64,000 bases of DNA, taken from positions 43,639 to 107,638 of the forward strand of contig JAFUGS010000003.1 of the NCBI GenBank assembly GCA_017469265.1. The letters run 5' to 3'. Of this stretch, positions 45,448-54,033 are shown in pieces (position 1 is the first letter of the stretch; each line of letters opens with the position of its first letter). The position numbers and the translations under genes are program-made. This DNA is from Clostridia bacterium (lineage in GTDB: Bacteria > Bacillota > Clostridia > Christensenellales > Aristaeellaceae). The notes under the pieces are model-generated. The model made no database searches, had not been told where the DNA came from, and saw only the letters and a program-made list of their open reading frames with translations.

Positions 45448-45477
45448 ATTATACAATAATCCGCCGCTTCCTATCAA
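45448..45477 (-). promoter_or_regulatory. Promoter for murB-rapZ-whiA
   Basis: On the minus strand, TTGATA at 45477-45472, an 18-nt spacer, then TATAAT at 45453-45448. Confidence 0.75.
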
Positions 45478-45491
45478 GCGGACGCGGATAA

Positions 45492-45518
45492 GAAAAAACG
45501 CTCCGAAAGCGGAGCGTT
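45492..45518 (-). terminator. secG terminator
   Basis: On the minus strand, AACGCTCCG-CTTT-CGGAGCGTT is followed by four more T residues. It lies 22 nt past the secG stop. Confidence 0.85.
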
Positions 45519-45539
45519 CCATCATAAAATCAATCCTGC

Positions 45540-45770
45540 TCAGCGGATGAACAGCAGCAGCAGGCTCAGCGCCACAAAGACCGCCGCGGCAATCTTTGTC
45601 CCCAGGGCCAGGCGGGCTTCCATGGTCTTGGCCTTGCTCTTGCTGAAATAGCTGTCATTGGACCGGCCGCTCAGGGCGCCCATGCCGTCATCGTCAGAGC
45701 TCTGCATCAGCACCGTCACGATCATGAACAGCGCGTCAATAATCAGCAGGATGGAAAGTACGGTAGCCAT
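45540..45770 (-). CDS. secG: Preprotein translocase subunit SecG
   Basis: A 76-residue protein with two membrane helices (about 4-24 and 55-75). Between them is the conserved cytosolic loop with LMQSSDDDGMGALSGRSNDSY, then FSKSKAKT. It assists SecYEG-mediated export. ATG 45770 follows GGAGG. The gene stands alone and is closed by its own terminator; the usual downstream rnr-smpB is not here. Confidence 0.9.
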   Translation of the reverse strand: MATVLSILLIIDALFMIVTVLMQSSDDDGMGALSGRSNDSYFSKSKAKTMEARLALGTKIAAAVFVALSLLLLFIR

Positions 45771-45895
45771 AAGAATCAAACCTCCTCATCGTTCAGCGGG
45801 GAATAGTCTATCATACCCGCCTGCAAAATGCAAGAAGAATTCCGGATTTTTGGGATTTTTGGCGCATTTTTTCGTGGCACCCTTCCCGCCCGGCT

Positions 45896-46582
45896 TTAAA
45901 TCTCCCGGTTCTGTTTCTGGGCGGCCAGGACGGTGAGGCAGTTCTCCATGCTGCGCTCGATATGCTTCCTGGTCAGCTCCGTAAAGTGGTCCAGATCCTT
46001 CGCCTCCACGTAATCCACCAGCCGGTGGTGCTCCTTGTGGGCGGCGCTGCGGCGGTTCTCCTGCCGGATGGCCATGGCGGAAAAGCGGCGGATATATTCG
46101 TCCTGTCCCTCGATGACCCGCAGAATCCGTTTCTGCCCGCAGATGGAGGTCAGCTGCCAGTGGAATTCCCGGGCCAGGGGGCTCAGGCCCTCCACGTCGT
46201 CCTTCTCCTGAAGCTTGTCCATTTCCGCCAGCTTCTCCCGCAGGGAAGCGATATCCTCCGCGGTGGCGTTTTCCACAATCGCCGGCAGGGTCAGCATTTC
46301 CAGCGCGTTGCGAATGGTATAGATTTCCCGCACGTCGTCGATGGTAAAGGCCCGGACCACCACGCCCCGGCGCATCACGTACTCCACCAGTCCATCCCGC
46401 TCCAGCTTCCGCAGCGCCTCGCGCAGCGGCGTCCTGGAAATATGCAGCCGGTCAGCGTAATCCGTTTCAACAATGCGTTCCCCGGCCGGAATCTCTCCCG
46501 TGATGATCGCCTTTTTCAGCACCTCGTAGGCAATCTCCCGGATCGGCCTGCTCTCCATCATCGGCTGAAACGTCAAAGACAT
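45896..46582 (-). CDS. GntR-family regulator, FadR/FCD type
   Basis: A 228-residue regulator. The winged-helix domain (PIREIAYEVLKKAIITGEIP; HISRTPLREALRKLERDGLV) is followed by an all-helical FCD ligand domain. The domain has DDVREIYTIRNALEMLTLPA, an FHWQLTSICGQKRI segment and HHRLVDYVEAKD, in which metal/carboxylate-binding histidines occur. The ligand is unknown; such regulators often respond to sugar acids or other carboxylates. ATG 46582 follows GGAGGTGG; 15 upstream codons are open but lack a site. Confidence 0.9.
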   Translation of the reverse strand: MSLTFQPMMESRPIREIAYEVLKKAIITGEIPAGERIVETDYADRLHISRTPLREALRKLERDGLVEYVMRRGVVVRAFTIDDVREIYTIRNALEMLTLPAIVENATAEDIASLREKLAEMDKLQEKDDVEGLSPLAREFHWQLTSICGQKRILRVIEGQDEYIRRFSAMAIRQENRRSAAHKEHHRLVDYVEAKDLDHFTELTRKHIERSMENCLTVLAAQKQNREI

Positions 46583-46636
46583 CAAAAGCCACCTCCACCG
46601 TGCAGTCGGAATGAATTGCTCCTGCACTTTGGATGC

Positions 46637-46665
46637 AATCTACACCAAAAAAACAATTTTGTCAA
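46637..46665 (-). promoter_or_regulatory. Promoter for the GntR gene
   Basis: On the minus strand, TTGACA at 46665-46660, a 17-nt spacer, then TAGATT at 46642-46637. The inverted pair TGCATCCAAAGTGCA just downstream may be an autoregulatory site. Confidence 0.65.
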
Positions 46666-46811
46666 GCTGCGGAAACGGTATGTCTCCAGCCATTTTTACC
46701 ATTTTTCGCGCCCGCTTTTTCCGCGCCGTTTTTTCGTTGATCCGCGGCGGTTTCTTCCCATTCCGGCGGCCCCGGATCTTTCGGAAATCAGGGTGCGGGC
46801 CGCCATGCCGG

Positions 46812-47051
46812 TCATTCCTCGATGCCGTTGATCGTGAACCGGAGGCGGCGGGCGGGAATCCCTTTTTCCGCGCCAAGCTGATACATTTTTTCCATCAGCC
46901 TGGCCTTCGCCACCCGTTCCGTCACCTCCGCCGAGCTGATGCTCACCACCAGGTCGGGATAATCCGGATGCTGGCTCACCAGCATGTATTCGCAGGGATC
47001 CTTTTCCCGGTCCACATGCCACCGGATCCGGATCAGATCTTCCTCCGCCAT
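46812..47051 (-). CDS. Small hypothetical protein coupled to alaX (79 aa)
   Basis: ATG 47051 lies 19 nt inside the end of alaX and follows AAAGGGAAG. The 79-residue product is soluble and charged, with DLIRIRWHVDREKDPCEYML, DLVVSISSAEVTERVAKARL and GIPARRLRFTINGIEE. No family is recognised. The overlap implies coupled translation and perhaps a shared function with the tRNA-editing enzyme. The longer frame that contains it is an artefact of alaX. Confidence 0.6.
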   Translation of the reverse strand: MAEEDLIRIRWHVDREKDPCEYMLVSQHPDYPDLVVSISSAEVTERVAKARLMEKMYQLGAEKGIPARRLRFTINGIEE

Positions 47052-48238
47052 GTTCTTCCCTTTCCTTCCGTCACCAGGATCTTCCGCGCCACCTCCGCGC
47101 ACTGGGGAATGCCGGCGCCGCTGGCCAGATCCGGACGTCCGCCGCCCCGGCCGACCCGCCTGATCAGCTGATTCATGTCGATATCCACATCGACGCTCCG
47201 GGCAAAGGTCAGCCGCTCCCCGGCGCACAGCAGCAGAACCTTCCCCGCCTCCGCGATGTACCGGCTGACCGCCTCGGACACCGGCCTGGCTTCGCCCTCC
47301 GCCAGCAGAGTCACGCTGAGGCCCACATCCTTCAGGCTCTCCCGCTCCTCGTTCTTCCGGATTTCGGTCAGGATCCGTTCCGTTTCGAACCGGTTGACCT
47401 TTCTTTCCGCCTCCGCCAGCCTGGCCTTCAGCTCCCCGGCGGCGGAAGCCAGCCGGTCCATGGGGCAGGACAGCACGTTTCCCGCCTTATGCGCGCTGCG
47501 CATGCACTGGCGGAACAGCCTTTCCGCCCGCTGTCCGCAGACGAAGCTCACCCGCACCTTCCCCTTGCTCGGGATGGCGCTGATGATTTTGATCTGTCCA
47601 ATCCGCCCCGTGGAGGCAGGGTGCGTGCCCCCGCAGGCCACCATCTCGAAATCCCCCATGGCGACGACGCGGACATGCTCCGTCACCGTCGGCGCCTTCC
47701 GGAGCGGCAGGGTTTTCAGTTCCTCCTCCGAGGGAAACCAGCAGCGGATGGGCGCGTCCTGCCGGATCCGGCCGTTCACCAGATCCTCCAGCGCCGCGGT
47801 TTCCTCCTCCGTCAGATGGGTCCGTCCGTCCGGCAGAGCCACATCGATGCTGCTGTCCTCCTGCCCCAGGTGCAGCCCGATGGTGGTGCCGCCCAGCTTT
47901 TCCCAGATGGCGCCGGCCAGCATATGCTCGCCCCCGTGCTGCTCCATGTGGTCCCGGCGCCGTTCCCCGTCGATCTCCCCGTGGACGGGCGTGCCTTCCG
48001 GGATTCGCTTCTCCACCCGGTGCCAGACCACGCCCTCCCGGTCCACTTCCACATCCGTGACCGGGACGCGTTCTCCCCCGGCGGTCAGAAAGCCGGTGTC
48101 ATACGGCTGCCCGCCGGAGGTGGGATAAAAGGCGGAGCGGTCCAGGGCCACCCAGCTGCCCTTTTCCTCCCGCGCCGCCACAACCGTTCCGTCAAACTGC
48201 CACAGGTACGCGTCGTCATAATACAGCCGTTCCGTCAT
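47033..48238 (-). CDS. Alanyl-tRNA editing protein (AlaX, long form with DHHA1 domain)
   Basis: A 401-residue free-standing editing protein related to the AlaRS editing region. The N-terminal barrel (TSGGQPYDTG) is followed by the zinc site HGGEHML plus CGGTHPAST. A coiled coil (LKARLAEAERKVNRFETERI) leads to a C-terminal DHHA1 domain with GRGGGRPDLASGAG. It hydrolyses mischarged Ser- or Gly-tRNA-Ala. The zinc motif reads HGGEH rather than the common HTAEH, but both histidines are kept. GGAG precedes ATG 48238. It lies 107 nt downstream of cca on the same strand. Confidence 0.9.
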   Translation of the reverse strand: MTERLYYDDAYLWQFDGTVVAAREEKGSWVALDRSAFYPTSGGQPYDTGFLTAGGERVPVTDVEVDREGVVWHRVEKRIPEGTPVHGEIDGERRRDHMEQHGGEHMLAGAIWEKLGGTTIGLHLGQEDSSIDVALPDGRTHLTEEETAALEDLVNGRIRQDAPIRCWFPSEEELKTLPLRKAPTVTEHVRVVAMGDFEMVACGGTHPASTGRIGQIKIISAIPSKGKVRVSFVCGQRAERLFRQCMRSAHKAGNVLSCPMDRLASAAGELKARLAEAERKVNRFETERILTEIRKNEERESLKDVGLSVTLLAEGEARPVSEAVSRYIAEAGKVLLLCAGERLTFARSVDVDIDMNQLIRRVGRGGGRPDLASGAGIPQCAEVARKILVTEGKGRTWRRKI

Positions 48239-48345
48239 CTCGTTCCAGCTCCTTTTTCTTTCCTCCGCGCCTGCTTTTCTTCCGCCGGCCGCGGCGCCGC
48301 CCCGCGGAGGCCTTTTCGGGGCACCTTGCCTCCGCCGGGGCCGGG

Positions 48346-49692
48346 TCAGGCTTTTTCCTCCCCCGCGCCCTGTTTCCGCGCTTTCGCGGCGGCCCGCAGC
48401 GCCTCCGTCTCGTTCTCCAGCCGGCCGTCCATGACTTCCTCCAGCAGGCGCCGCAGCTCCTCCCCGATCTCCTTCTCCCGGAAGCCGATCTCCATCAGCT
48501 CCGTCCCGCGGATCCGCAGGTCCTTCAGGGTGAAGCAGGGCCGCTCCGCCAGCAGCGCGTCCAGCGCGGCGTTCAGCTCCAGGAAGTGCGCCCGGGCATG
48601 CTCCGGGTTCCGCGTCCCGGTGGCGATCCGGTCCGCCAGATGAATCCGGAACAGCGCCCGCAGGTCCTTTTCCCCATAGCGGTTCAGCCGCCGGAGCAGC
48701 AGCTTTTTCTCCGTGCTCAGGGGGATATCGTGCCCCTCCACCAGCCGGATGATCCGGTCCCGGGTCTCCCGGTCAAAGCGCAGATGATCCAGCGTCTCCG
48801 CCGCCAGCCGGGCGGAGTATGCCTGATGCCCCGCGTAATGCCCCACTCCCCTGGCATCCGTCGTGCGGGTAAAGGGCTTGCCGCTGTCATGCAGCAGCAT
48901 GGTCATCCGCAGGACGGGATCCGCCGGCACGTTTTCCACCGCCCGCACCGTGTGCTCCCACACGGTATAGAGATGGTGCGGGTTCTCCTGATCGTACCCC
49001 ACCGCGGGCTTCAGGCAGGGGATCAGAAAGGTGATCACCTCCGCGTAATCCCGCAGGATCCGTCCGGCCCCCGGTCCGCAGAGCAGCTTCACCAGCTCCT
49101 CCCGGATCCGTTCCGCCGCCACCTTTTCCATCGTCGGGTACAGGTCGCGGATGGCCCGGTCCGTTTCAGGCGCGATGGTGAAATCCAGCACGGAGGCGAA
49201 GCGCAGCGCCCGCAGAATCCGCAGCGCGTCCTCCCCGAACCGCCTGGCGGCTTCCCCCACGCAGCGGATACAGCCCCGCGCCAGATCCGCCTGTCCCTCA
49301 AAAAGATCCATTATTTTGCCGTCCCGGTCACAGGCCATGGCGTTGATCGTAAAATCCCGCCGGGCCAGATCCTCCTCCACCCGATCCACAAAATCCACGG
49401 AATCCGGATGCCGGTGGTCCGTGTAGGCGCCGTCCACCCGGTAGGTTGTAATCTCGTAGGGCACGTGGTGGATGACCACCGTCAGCGTCCCGTGTTTGAG
49501 TCCTGTCTCCACCACCCGTTCCCCCGCAAAGATCCGCTCCATCTCCTCCGGCAGCGCGGAAGTGCAGAGATCCCAGTCCTTCGGCTCCGCTCCCCGCAGC
49601 GAATCGCGGACGCAGCCCCCCACCGCGTAGGCGGAAAAGCCCGCCTGATGCAGGCGGTTCAGCAGGTTCAGCACGTCTTCCGGCAGTCGCAT
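48346..49692 (-). CDS. cca: CCA tRNA nucleotidyltransferase with HD domain
   Basis: A 448-residue class II enzyme. It has the nucleotidyltransferase core YAVGGCVRDSLRGAEPKDWD (GG and DxD), RRDFTINAMACD, and the basic RRFGEDALRILRALRFA. An HD domain follows (MLLHDSGKP; GHYAGHQAYSARLAAETL). It adds CCA to tRNA 3' ends, needed by the tRNA at 5815, which lacks an encoded CCA. GGAGGG precedes ATG 49692. A TATAAT lies about 30 nt upstream without a clear -35. Confidence 0.95.
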   Translation of the reverse strand: MRLPEDVLNLLNRLHQAGFSAYAVGGCVRDSLRGAEPKDWDLCTSALPEEMERIFAGERVVETGLKHGTLTVVIHHVPYEITTYRVDGAYTDHRHPDSVDFVDRVEEDLARRDFTINAMACDRDGKIMDLFEGQADLARGCIRCVGEAARRFGEDALRILRALRFASVLDFTIAPETDRAIRDLYPTMEKVAAERIREELVKLLCGPGAGRILRDYAEVITFLIPCLKPAVGYDQENPHHLYTVWEHTVRAVENVPADPVLRMTMLLHDSGKPFTRTTDARGVGHYAGHQAYSARLAAETLDHLRFDRETRDRIIRLVEGHDIPLSTEKKLLLRRLNRYGEKDLRALFRIHLADRIATGTRNPEHARAHFLELNAALDALLAERPCFTLKDLRIRGTELMEIGFREKEIGEELRRLLEEVMDGRLENETEALRAAAKARKQGAGEEKA

Positions 49693-49781
49693 GTGTCCCT
49701 CCGTCCTTTTGATGCCCGCATTATACCATATTCTGCCCGCAAAAGATACCGCCGCGGGGCGCTGCCCTTTTTCTCCCCGCG

Positions 49782-49820
49782 AAAAAACCGCCGCCCATTG
49801 TGCGGATGGGAGGCGGTTTT
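49782..49820 (-). terminator. Terminator of the rpsM-rplQ operon
   Basis: On the minus strand, AAACCGCC...CCAT pairs with ATGGG...GGCGGTTT and is followed by further T residues. It lies 34 nt past the rplQ stop. Confidence 0.75.
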
Positions 49821-49853
49821 GCTTGCTTGATGTGTTTTCCGATTTATATTCTC

Positions 49854-50366
49854 TTAGACCAGTTCCAGAACCACCATCTCGGCGGCGTCGCCGCGGCGCG
49901 GACCCAGCTTGTAGATACGGGTGTAGCCGCCGGCGCAGTTCTTTTCCGCGTTGCGGGCCTTGTACTTGGGCCCGATTTCCCGGAAGAGCTTCTCCACCAC
50001 GGGATGCTTGTTGTCCTTCGTCCGCTCCTTGTACTCGGCCTTGTTCTCGTCGTCCTTCTTGGGCTCCTTCAGGTCGTACAGGTAGGACATCATGATACGG
50101 CGGGCATGCAGCTTGCTGGGGGCGTCATTGGTGACTTCCAGCGTAACCAGCTGTCCCTTGTCATTGTGCGTTTCCTTGGTGACCGAGACCGTGTTGTCGC
50201 ATTCGCGAATGGCCAGCGTGATCATCTTGTCAGCGATCCGCCGCACTTCCTTCGCCTTGCTCTCCGTGGTCTGAATCCGGCCATACCAGATCAGATTGGT
50301 CACCTGGTTGCGAAGCAGCGCCTTGCGCTGATCAGCCGTGCGACCCAGCTTGCGTTGGTTAGCCAT
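49854..50366 (-). CDS. rplQ: 50S ribosomal protein L17
   Basis: A 170-residue L17 beginning [20 protein letters not shown], with [19 protein letters not shown] and the C-terminal [20 protein letters not shown]. It is longer than the common 112-130 residues because of a lysine/glutamate-rich insertion (about residues 75-130, including [20 protein letters not shown]). Such insertions occur in some Clostridia. It is the last gene of the operon. GGAGG precedes ATG 50366. Confidence 0.96.
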   Translation of the reverse strand: MANQRKLGRTADQRKALLRNQVTNLIWYGRIQTTESKAKEVRRIADKMITLAIRECDNTVSVTKETHNDKGQLVTLEVTNDAPSKLHARRIMMSYLYDLKEPKKDDENKAEYKERTKDNKHPVVEKLFREIGPKYKARNAEKNCAGGYTRIYKLGPRRGDAAEMVVLELV

Positions 50367-50423
50367 GGGATTGTTCCTCCTTCTGGTAATGCGCGCGGGA
50401 ACGCGTCCCCGGGCGCTGAAAAC

Positions 50424-51371
50424 TTATTCTTCGATGGGACGCAGGCCCAGCCCGAGGCCTTCCAGCTTCTGCTGTACCTCTTCCAGGCTCTTGCGGCCGA
50501 GGTTCCGGACCTTCATCATGTCGTCCTCGTTCTTGGTCACCAGTTCGGCGACGCTGTTGATGCCGGCACGCTTCAGGCAGTTATATGCCCGGACGGAAAG
50601 ATCCAGTTCCTCGATGGTCATCTCCAGAACCTTGTCTTTCTTGTCTTCCTCCGGCATCACCATGCTCACGGGGATCACCTGATCCGTCAGCCCGACAAAG
50701 AGCTCAAGATGCTCCATCAGGATCTTGGCCGCGCCGCTGATGGCTTCCTCGGGCTTCAGGGTGCCGTTGGTCCACAGCTCCAGGGTCAGCCGGTCATAGT
50801 CGGTGATCTGCCCCACACGGGTGTCCTCCACCGTGTAGTTCACCTTTTTCACGGGAGTGAAAATGGAGTCGATGGGAATCACGCCAATGGGCATGCTGGG
50901 ATTCTTGTTCTTTTCGGCGCTGACGTAGCCGCGGCCGCGTTCCAGCGTCAGCTGCATCTGCAGGTGCGCGTCCTCATTCAGGGTCGCGATGTGCAGATCC
51001 TTATTGACGATTTCAACCTCATCATCCGTCCGGATGTCACCGGCCGTCAGCTCCATGGGGCCTTTAAAGTCGATGTTCAGCGTCTTCGGTCCCTCGCCAA
51101 ACATCTGGCAGGCCATGCTCTTCAGGTTCAGGATGATCTCGGTTACATCCTCCTTCACCCCCGGGATGGTGGAAAACTCATGCTGTACGCCTTCGATATG
51201 CACCGAGGAAACAGCCACGCCGGGAAGGGAGGAAAGAAGCACGCGCCGCATGGAGTTGCCCAGGGTGTGGCCAAAGCCGCGTTCCAGGGGCTCGATGACA
51301 AACTTGCCATAGGTCCCATTCTGACCCAGCTCGACGCACTCGATTCGTGCCTTTTCGATTTCTACGATCAT
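50424..51371 (-). CDS. rpoA: RNA polymerase alpha subunit
   Basis: A 315-residue alpha subunit. The N-terminal dimerisation domain ([33 protein letters not shown]) and the C-terminal domain with helix-hairpin-helix ([35 protein letters not shown]) are complete. ATG 51371 ([11 protein letters not shown]) follows GGAGGG; the TTG five codons upstream is inside the site. Confidence 0.97.
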   Translation of the reverse strand: MIVEIEKARIECVELGQNGTYGKFVIEPLERGFGHTLGNSMRRVLLSSLPGVAVSSVHIEGVQHEFSTIPGVKEDVTEIILNLKSMACQMFGEGPKTLNIDFKGPMELTAGDIRTDDEVEIVNKDLHIATLNEDAHLQMQLTLERGRGYVSAEKNKNPSMPIGVIPIDSIFTPVKKVNYTVEDTRVGQITDYDRLTLELWTNGTLKPEEAISGAAKILMEHLELFVGLTDQVIPVSMVMPEEDKKDKVLEMTIEELDLSVRAYNCLKRAGINSVAELVTKNEDDMMKVRNLGRKSLEEVQQKLEGLGLGLRPIEE

Positions 51372-51422
51372 TGGTACCCTCCTCAATTGTTTCCTGGCAG
51401 CGGGGCGTTCCGCCCCCTGTCA

Positions 51423-52019
51423 TTAACGGCTGTAGTACTCGACGATCATGTTCTCGGCCACTTCCAGGTCAATATCCTCCCGGGTGGGCAGAGCGGCTAC
51501 ATTGCCGGTCAGGTTCGGGGCATCGAAGCTCAGCCACTTGGGCGTCAGCACGGTGGTGCCTTCCCGCAGGCTCTTGAACATTTCGCTCTCGGCGGAGCGG
51601 GGACGCAGGGTGATCACATCGCCCACCTTCACCTGATAGGAAGGGATGTCCACCTTCTGGCCGTTGACACGGATGTGGCCATGGCCAACCACCTGGCGGG
51701 CCATCCGGCGGGTCTTGGCCAGGCCCAGACGGAACACCACGTTGTCCAGCCGCAGCTCCAGCAGCCGCAGCATGTTCTCACCGGTGATGCCCTTCATGTG
51801 GGCGGCCTTCAGGTAGTACTTATGGAACTGCTTTTCCTGTACACCATAGACAAACTTGACCTTCTGCTTTTCCTTCAGCTGCGCGCCGTATTCGGAGACC
51901 TTCTTACGACGGTTGCCGCCGGGATTGCGGGTAGATTTTTTATTGCCATAGCCCATGACGGCCGGGGAAATGTCAAAGCTCCGGCACTTCTTGGCGATAG
52001 GTTCTTTATTGACAGCCAT
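51423..52019 (-). CDS. rpsD: 30S ribosomal protein S4
   Basis: A 198-residue S4 with the S4 RNA-binding domain (RLDNVVFRLGLAKTRRMARQ, VVGHGHIRVNGQKVDIPSYQ). It opens MAVNKEPIAKKCRSFDISP, so the usual N-terminal MARYTG segment is replaced; the early zinc-type cysteine cluster of some Bacillota S4 proteins is absent. It nucleates 30S assembly. It lies 21 nt downstream of rpsK. Confidence 0.96.
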   Translation of the reverse strand: MAVNKEPIAKKCRSFDISPAVMGYGNKKSTRNPGGNRRKKVSEYGAQLKEKQKVKFVYGVQEKQFHKYYLKAAHMKGITGENMLRLLELRLDNVVFRLGLAKTRRMARQVVGHGHIRVNGQKVDIPSYQVKVGDVITLRPRSAESEMFKSLREGTTVLTPKWLSFDAPNLTGNVAALPTREDIDLEVAENMIVEYYSR

Positions 52020-52040
52020 TCTTGCTTGTCCTCCTTCACT

Positions 52041-52442
52041 TTACACGCGACGGCGCTTGGGCGGACGGCATCCGTTGTGCGGGATGGGCGTGACGTCCTT
52101 AATCATGTTCACATCCAGGCCGGCAGCCTGCAGGGAACGAATCGCGGCTTCACGGCCGGATCCGGGACCGTTCACATAGACCTCAACGGTCTTCAGACCA
52201 TATTCCATCGCGGCCTTGGCGGCGGTTTCCGCGGCCATCTGCGCGGCGAAGGGCGTGCTCTTCTTGCTTCCGCGGAAGCCCAGCCCGCCGGCGCTGGCCC
52301 AGCTCAGGGCGTTGCCCTGGGTGTCGGTGATGGTAACGATGGTGTTATTGAAAGAAGAACGGATATGGGCGGCGCCGCGTTCGACGAGCTTCCGCTCACG
52401 GCGTTTCCGCGTAACCTTCTTAAGCTTCTGCTTAGGTGCCAT
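52041..52442 (-). CDS. rpsK: 30S ribosomal protein S11
   Basis: A 133-residue S11 with [60 protein letters not shown] and a [15 protein letters not shown] end. It forms the platform of the 30S subunit near the mRNA exit. Second gene of the operon, 49 nt downstream of rpsM. Confidence 0.97.
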   Translation of the reverse strand: MAPKQKLKKVTRKRRERKLVERGAAHIRSSFNNTIVTITDTQGNALSWASAGGLGFRGSKKSTPFAAQMAAETAAKAAMEYGLKTVEVYVNGPGSGREAAIRSLQAAGLDVNMIKDVTPIPHNGCRPPKRRRV

Positions 52443-52491
52443 TGATTTTTCTCCCTCCGTAGCCCGCGAAATCCGCGGGCGTCAATTCGTA

Positions 52492-52869
52492 TTACTTGGT
52501 AGCCTTCTTCTTGCCGGCAATGGTCTTCTTCGGGCCCTTGCGGGTACGGGCGTTCTGCTTGGTGTTCTGCCCGCGGACAGGAAGGCCATGACGATGACGA
52601 ACGCCACGGTAGCAGCCGATTTCAATCAGCCGTTTGATATTGAGGGACACCTCGCGGCGAAGATCGCCTTCCACCTTCAGGTGATGCTCAATGTATTCAC
52701 GCAGCTTGCTGATCTCGGTCTCGGAGAGATCCTTTACCCGGGTGTCGGGGTTGATGCCGACTTCCGCCAGCAGCTTCTGCGACGTGGTCAGGCCGATGCC
52801 GTAGATGTAGGTCAGGCCGACTTCAACGCGCTTTTCTCTGGGCAGGTCAACGCCTGCAATGCGTGCCAT
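52492..52869 (-). CDS. rpsM: 30S ribosomal protein S13
   Basis: A 125-residue S13 with [54 protein letters not shown] and a basic tail. It contacts the P-site tRNA and bridges to 50S. GGAGG precedes ATG 52869. It is the first gene of the unit here; infA and rpmJ, which often come before it, are not directly upstream. Confidence 0.97.
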   Translation of the reverse strand: MARIAGVDLPREKRVEVGLTYIYGIGLTTSQKLLAEVGINPDTRVKDLSETEISKLREYIEHHLKVEGDLRREVSLNIKRLIEIGCYRGVRHRHGLPVRGQNTKQNARTRKGPKKTIAGKKKATK

Positions 52870-53280
52870 GTGTGTGTTACACCTCCATCAATTTTTGACC
52901 CATGGTCAAATAGGGAAAAGCATGGAGCCTCTCCATGCCGGCCCGGACAAACCGGACCCGGTTGACCCCTCCCGCAGCCCTGAAGGAAGGATCCCTCGCC
53001 CTTCGGAACATCCGAAGCGCGGCCGCCCTCACTTCCCGCGGCAACCCACCGCGAAGAAAAAGGATCAGCATGCGTCGGCCCCTGGTGAAAGCAGGCGCAC
53101 GACAACGCCACCCCACCGCTATGGAAGGCGCGGCAGGACAGCGCAAAAAAAGAGACGTAGATCAGCCGTCGGAACATGGGCTGAAAGAAACCCATGCAGC
53201 CGCCCGACAGCCAACCGGGCTAACTGTGAAATACTATCATAATCTTTGGGCAAAAGCAAGAACCCCGGTGGAAAATTTCT
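52870..53280 (-). promoter_or_regulatory. Long leader region of the rpsM operon
   Basis: About 400 nt without a real gene. On the minus strand it holds several stems (CTTCGGATGTTCCGAAG; a CCGG-rich stem; TTTGACCATGGGTCAAA) and the attenuator at 52914-52936. A promoter-like TTGCTT with a 17-nt spacer and TAGTAT lies near 53226-53257. The layout fits a ribosomal-protein leader under autogenous control, but no known element was recognised. Confidence 0.4.
52914..52936 (-). terminator. Attenuator-like hairpin in the rpsM leader
   Basis: On the minus strand, GCATGGAG-AGG-CTCCATGC is followed by TTTT. It lies about 45 nt before the rpsM start codon. Confidence 0.5.
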
Positions 53281-53420
53281 TAAATTTCTGTTAAATATTC
53301 ATTTTCTTTCGTTTCCCGTCTCCGGCTTGTTTTTTCATCTTCTTCCGGCGGAAAGGGGCCCGTGCCAGCTCCGGCGGACGGGTGTCGCCTGCTTCCGGCG
53401 GAAAAACCCGCCCCGTTCCC

Positions 53421-53449
53421 TTGTCACATTCGCCGTTTTCTGCTATCAT
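53421..53449 (+). promoter_or_regulatory. Promoter for the small membrane protein at 53493
   Basis: TTGTCA, a 17-nt spacer, then TATCAT. Confidence 0.7.
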
Positions 53450-53492
53450 CTGCCCGGAAACGATTCTTGTTTCGCACAGGAGGTTGCTTGTC

Positions 53493-53984
53493 ATGCAGGC
53501 TTTGTATCAGGAAAAGGATTATACTGCCCTGAACGCGCAGATCCGCCGCCGTCAGCTGCTGCTGCTGCTCATCGCCCTGCTCGTGCTCGCCGCCGTGGGG
53601 CTGACCCTGGCGCTGGATGACCACAAGGAGCACCGTCCGGAGCTGTGGACCACGCTGCTGGTCATTTTCGGCGGCGGCGCCATGATCTTTTTCTGGGATC
53701 TGATGATCCGGCCCCTGCGCTGCTACGCGCGGCATATGAACGCCTCGCTCCACGGCCGCTCCCATGAGGAAACGGCGGTCTTCGAGCGTTTCGGGGAAGA
53801 GGTTTCCCTGGTGGACGGGGTCCGCTTCCGGGATCTGATCTTTCTCGGCAGTCCCGACAAGCACGGGGACCGGGAGCGCCTGTACTACTGGGACGCGGAG
53901 CTGCCCCTTCCCGATTTCCAGCCCGGGCAGTCCTTCCGCCTGACCTATTATGACCGTTTCCTGACCGGCTATGAAGCCATGTGA
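53493..53984 (+). CDS. Uncharacterised two-helix membrane protein
   Basis: A 163-residue protein beginning MQALYQEKDYTALNAQI, with two helices (about 24-44 and 57-75) and a soluble C-terminal part (RFRDLIFLGSPDKHGDRERL, then YYWDAELPLP). The tail resembles small beta-rich extracytoplasmic or cytosolic domains, but no family is recognised. GGAGG precedes ATG 53493; 37 upstream codons are open but cross the promoter. It is monocistronic and closed by the shared terminator. Confidence 0.7.
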   Translation: MQALYQEKDYTALNAQIRRRQLLLLLIALLVLAAVGLTLALDDHKEHRPELWTTLLVIFGGGAMIFFWDLMIRPLRCYARHMNASLHGRSHEETAVFERFGEEVSLVDGVRFRDLIFLGSPDKHGDRERLYYWDAELPLPDFQPGQSFRLTYYDRFLTGYEAM

Positions 53985-53992
53985 TTTTCCGT

Positions 53993-54026
53993 AAAAAAAG
54001 GAGCCGCCGCCCGCGGCTCCTTTTTT
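53993..54026. terminator. Bidirectional terminator
   Basis: Seven A residues, the stem GGAGCCGC/GCGGCTCC, then T residues. It works in both directions between convergent genes ending at 53984 and 54034. Confidence 0.9.
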
Positions 54027-54033
54027 GGTCCCG

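Noticed and set aside
49800-52445. An 881-codon plus-strand open frame
   Set aside because: It runs antisense across rplQ, rpoA, rpsD and rpsK. The translation is His/Gln/Leu-rich with no domain.
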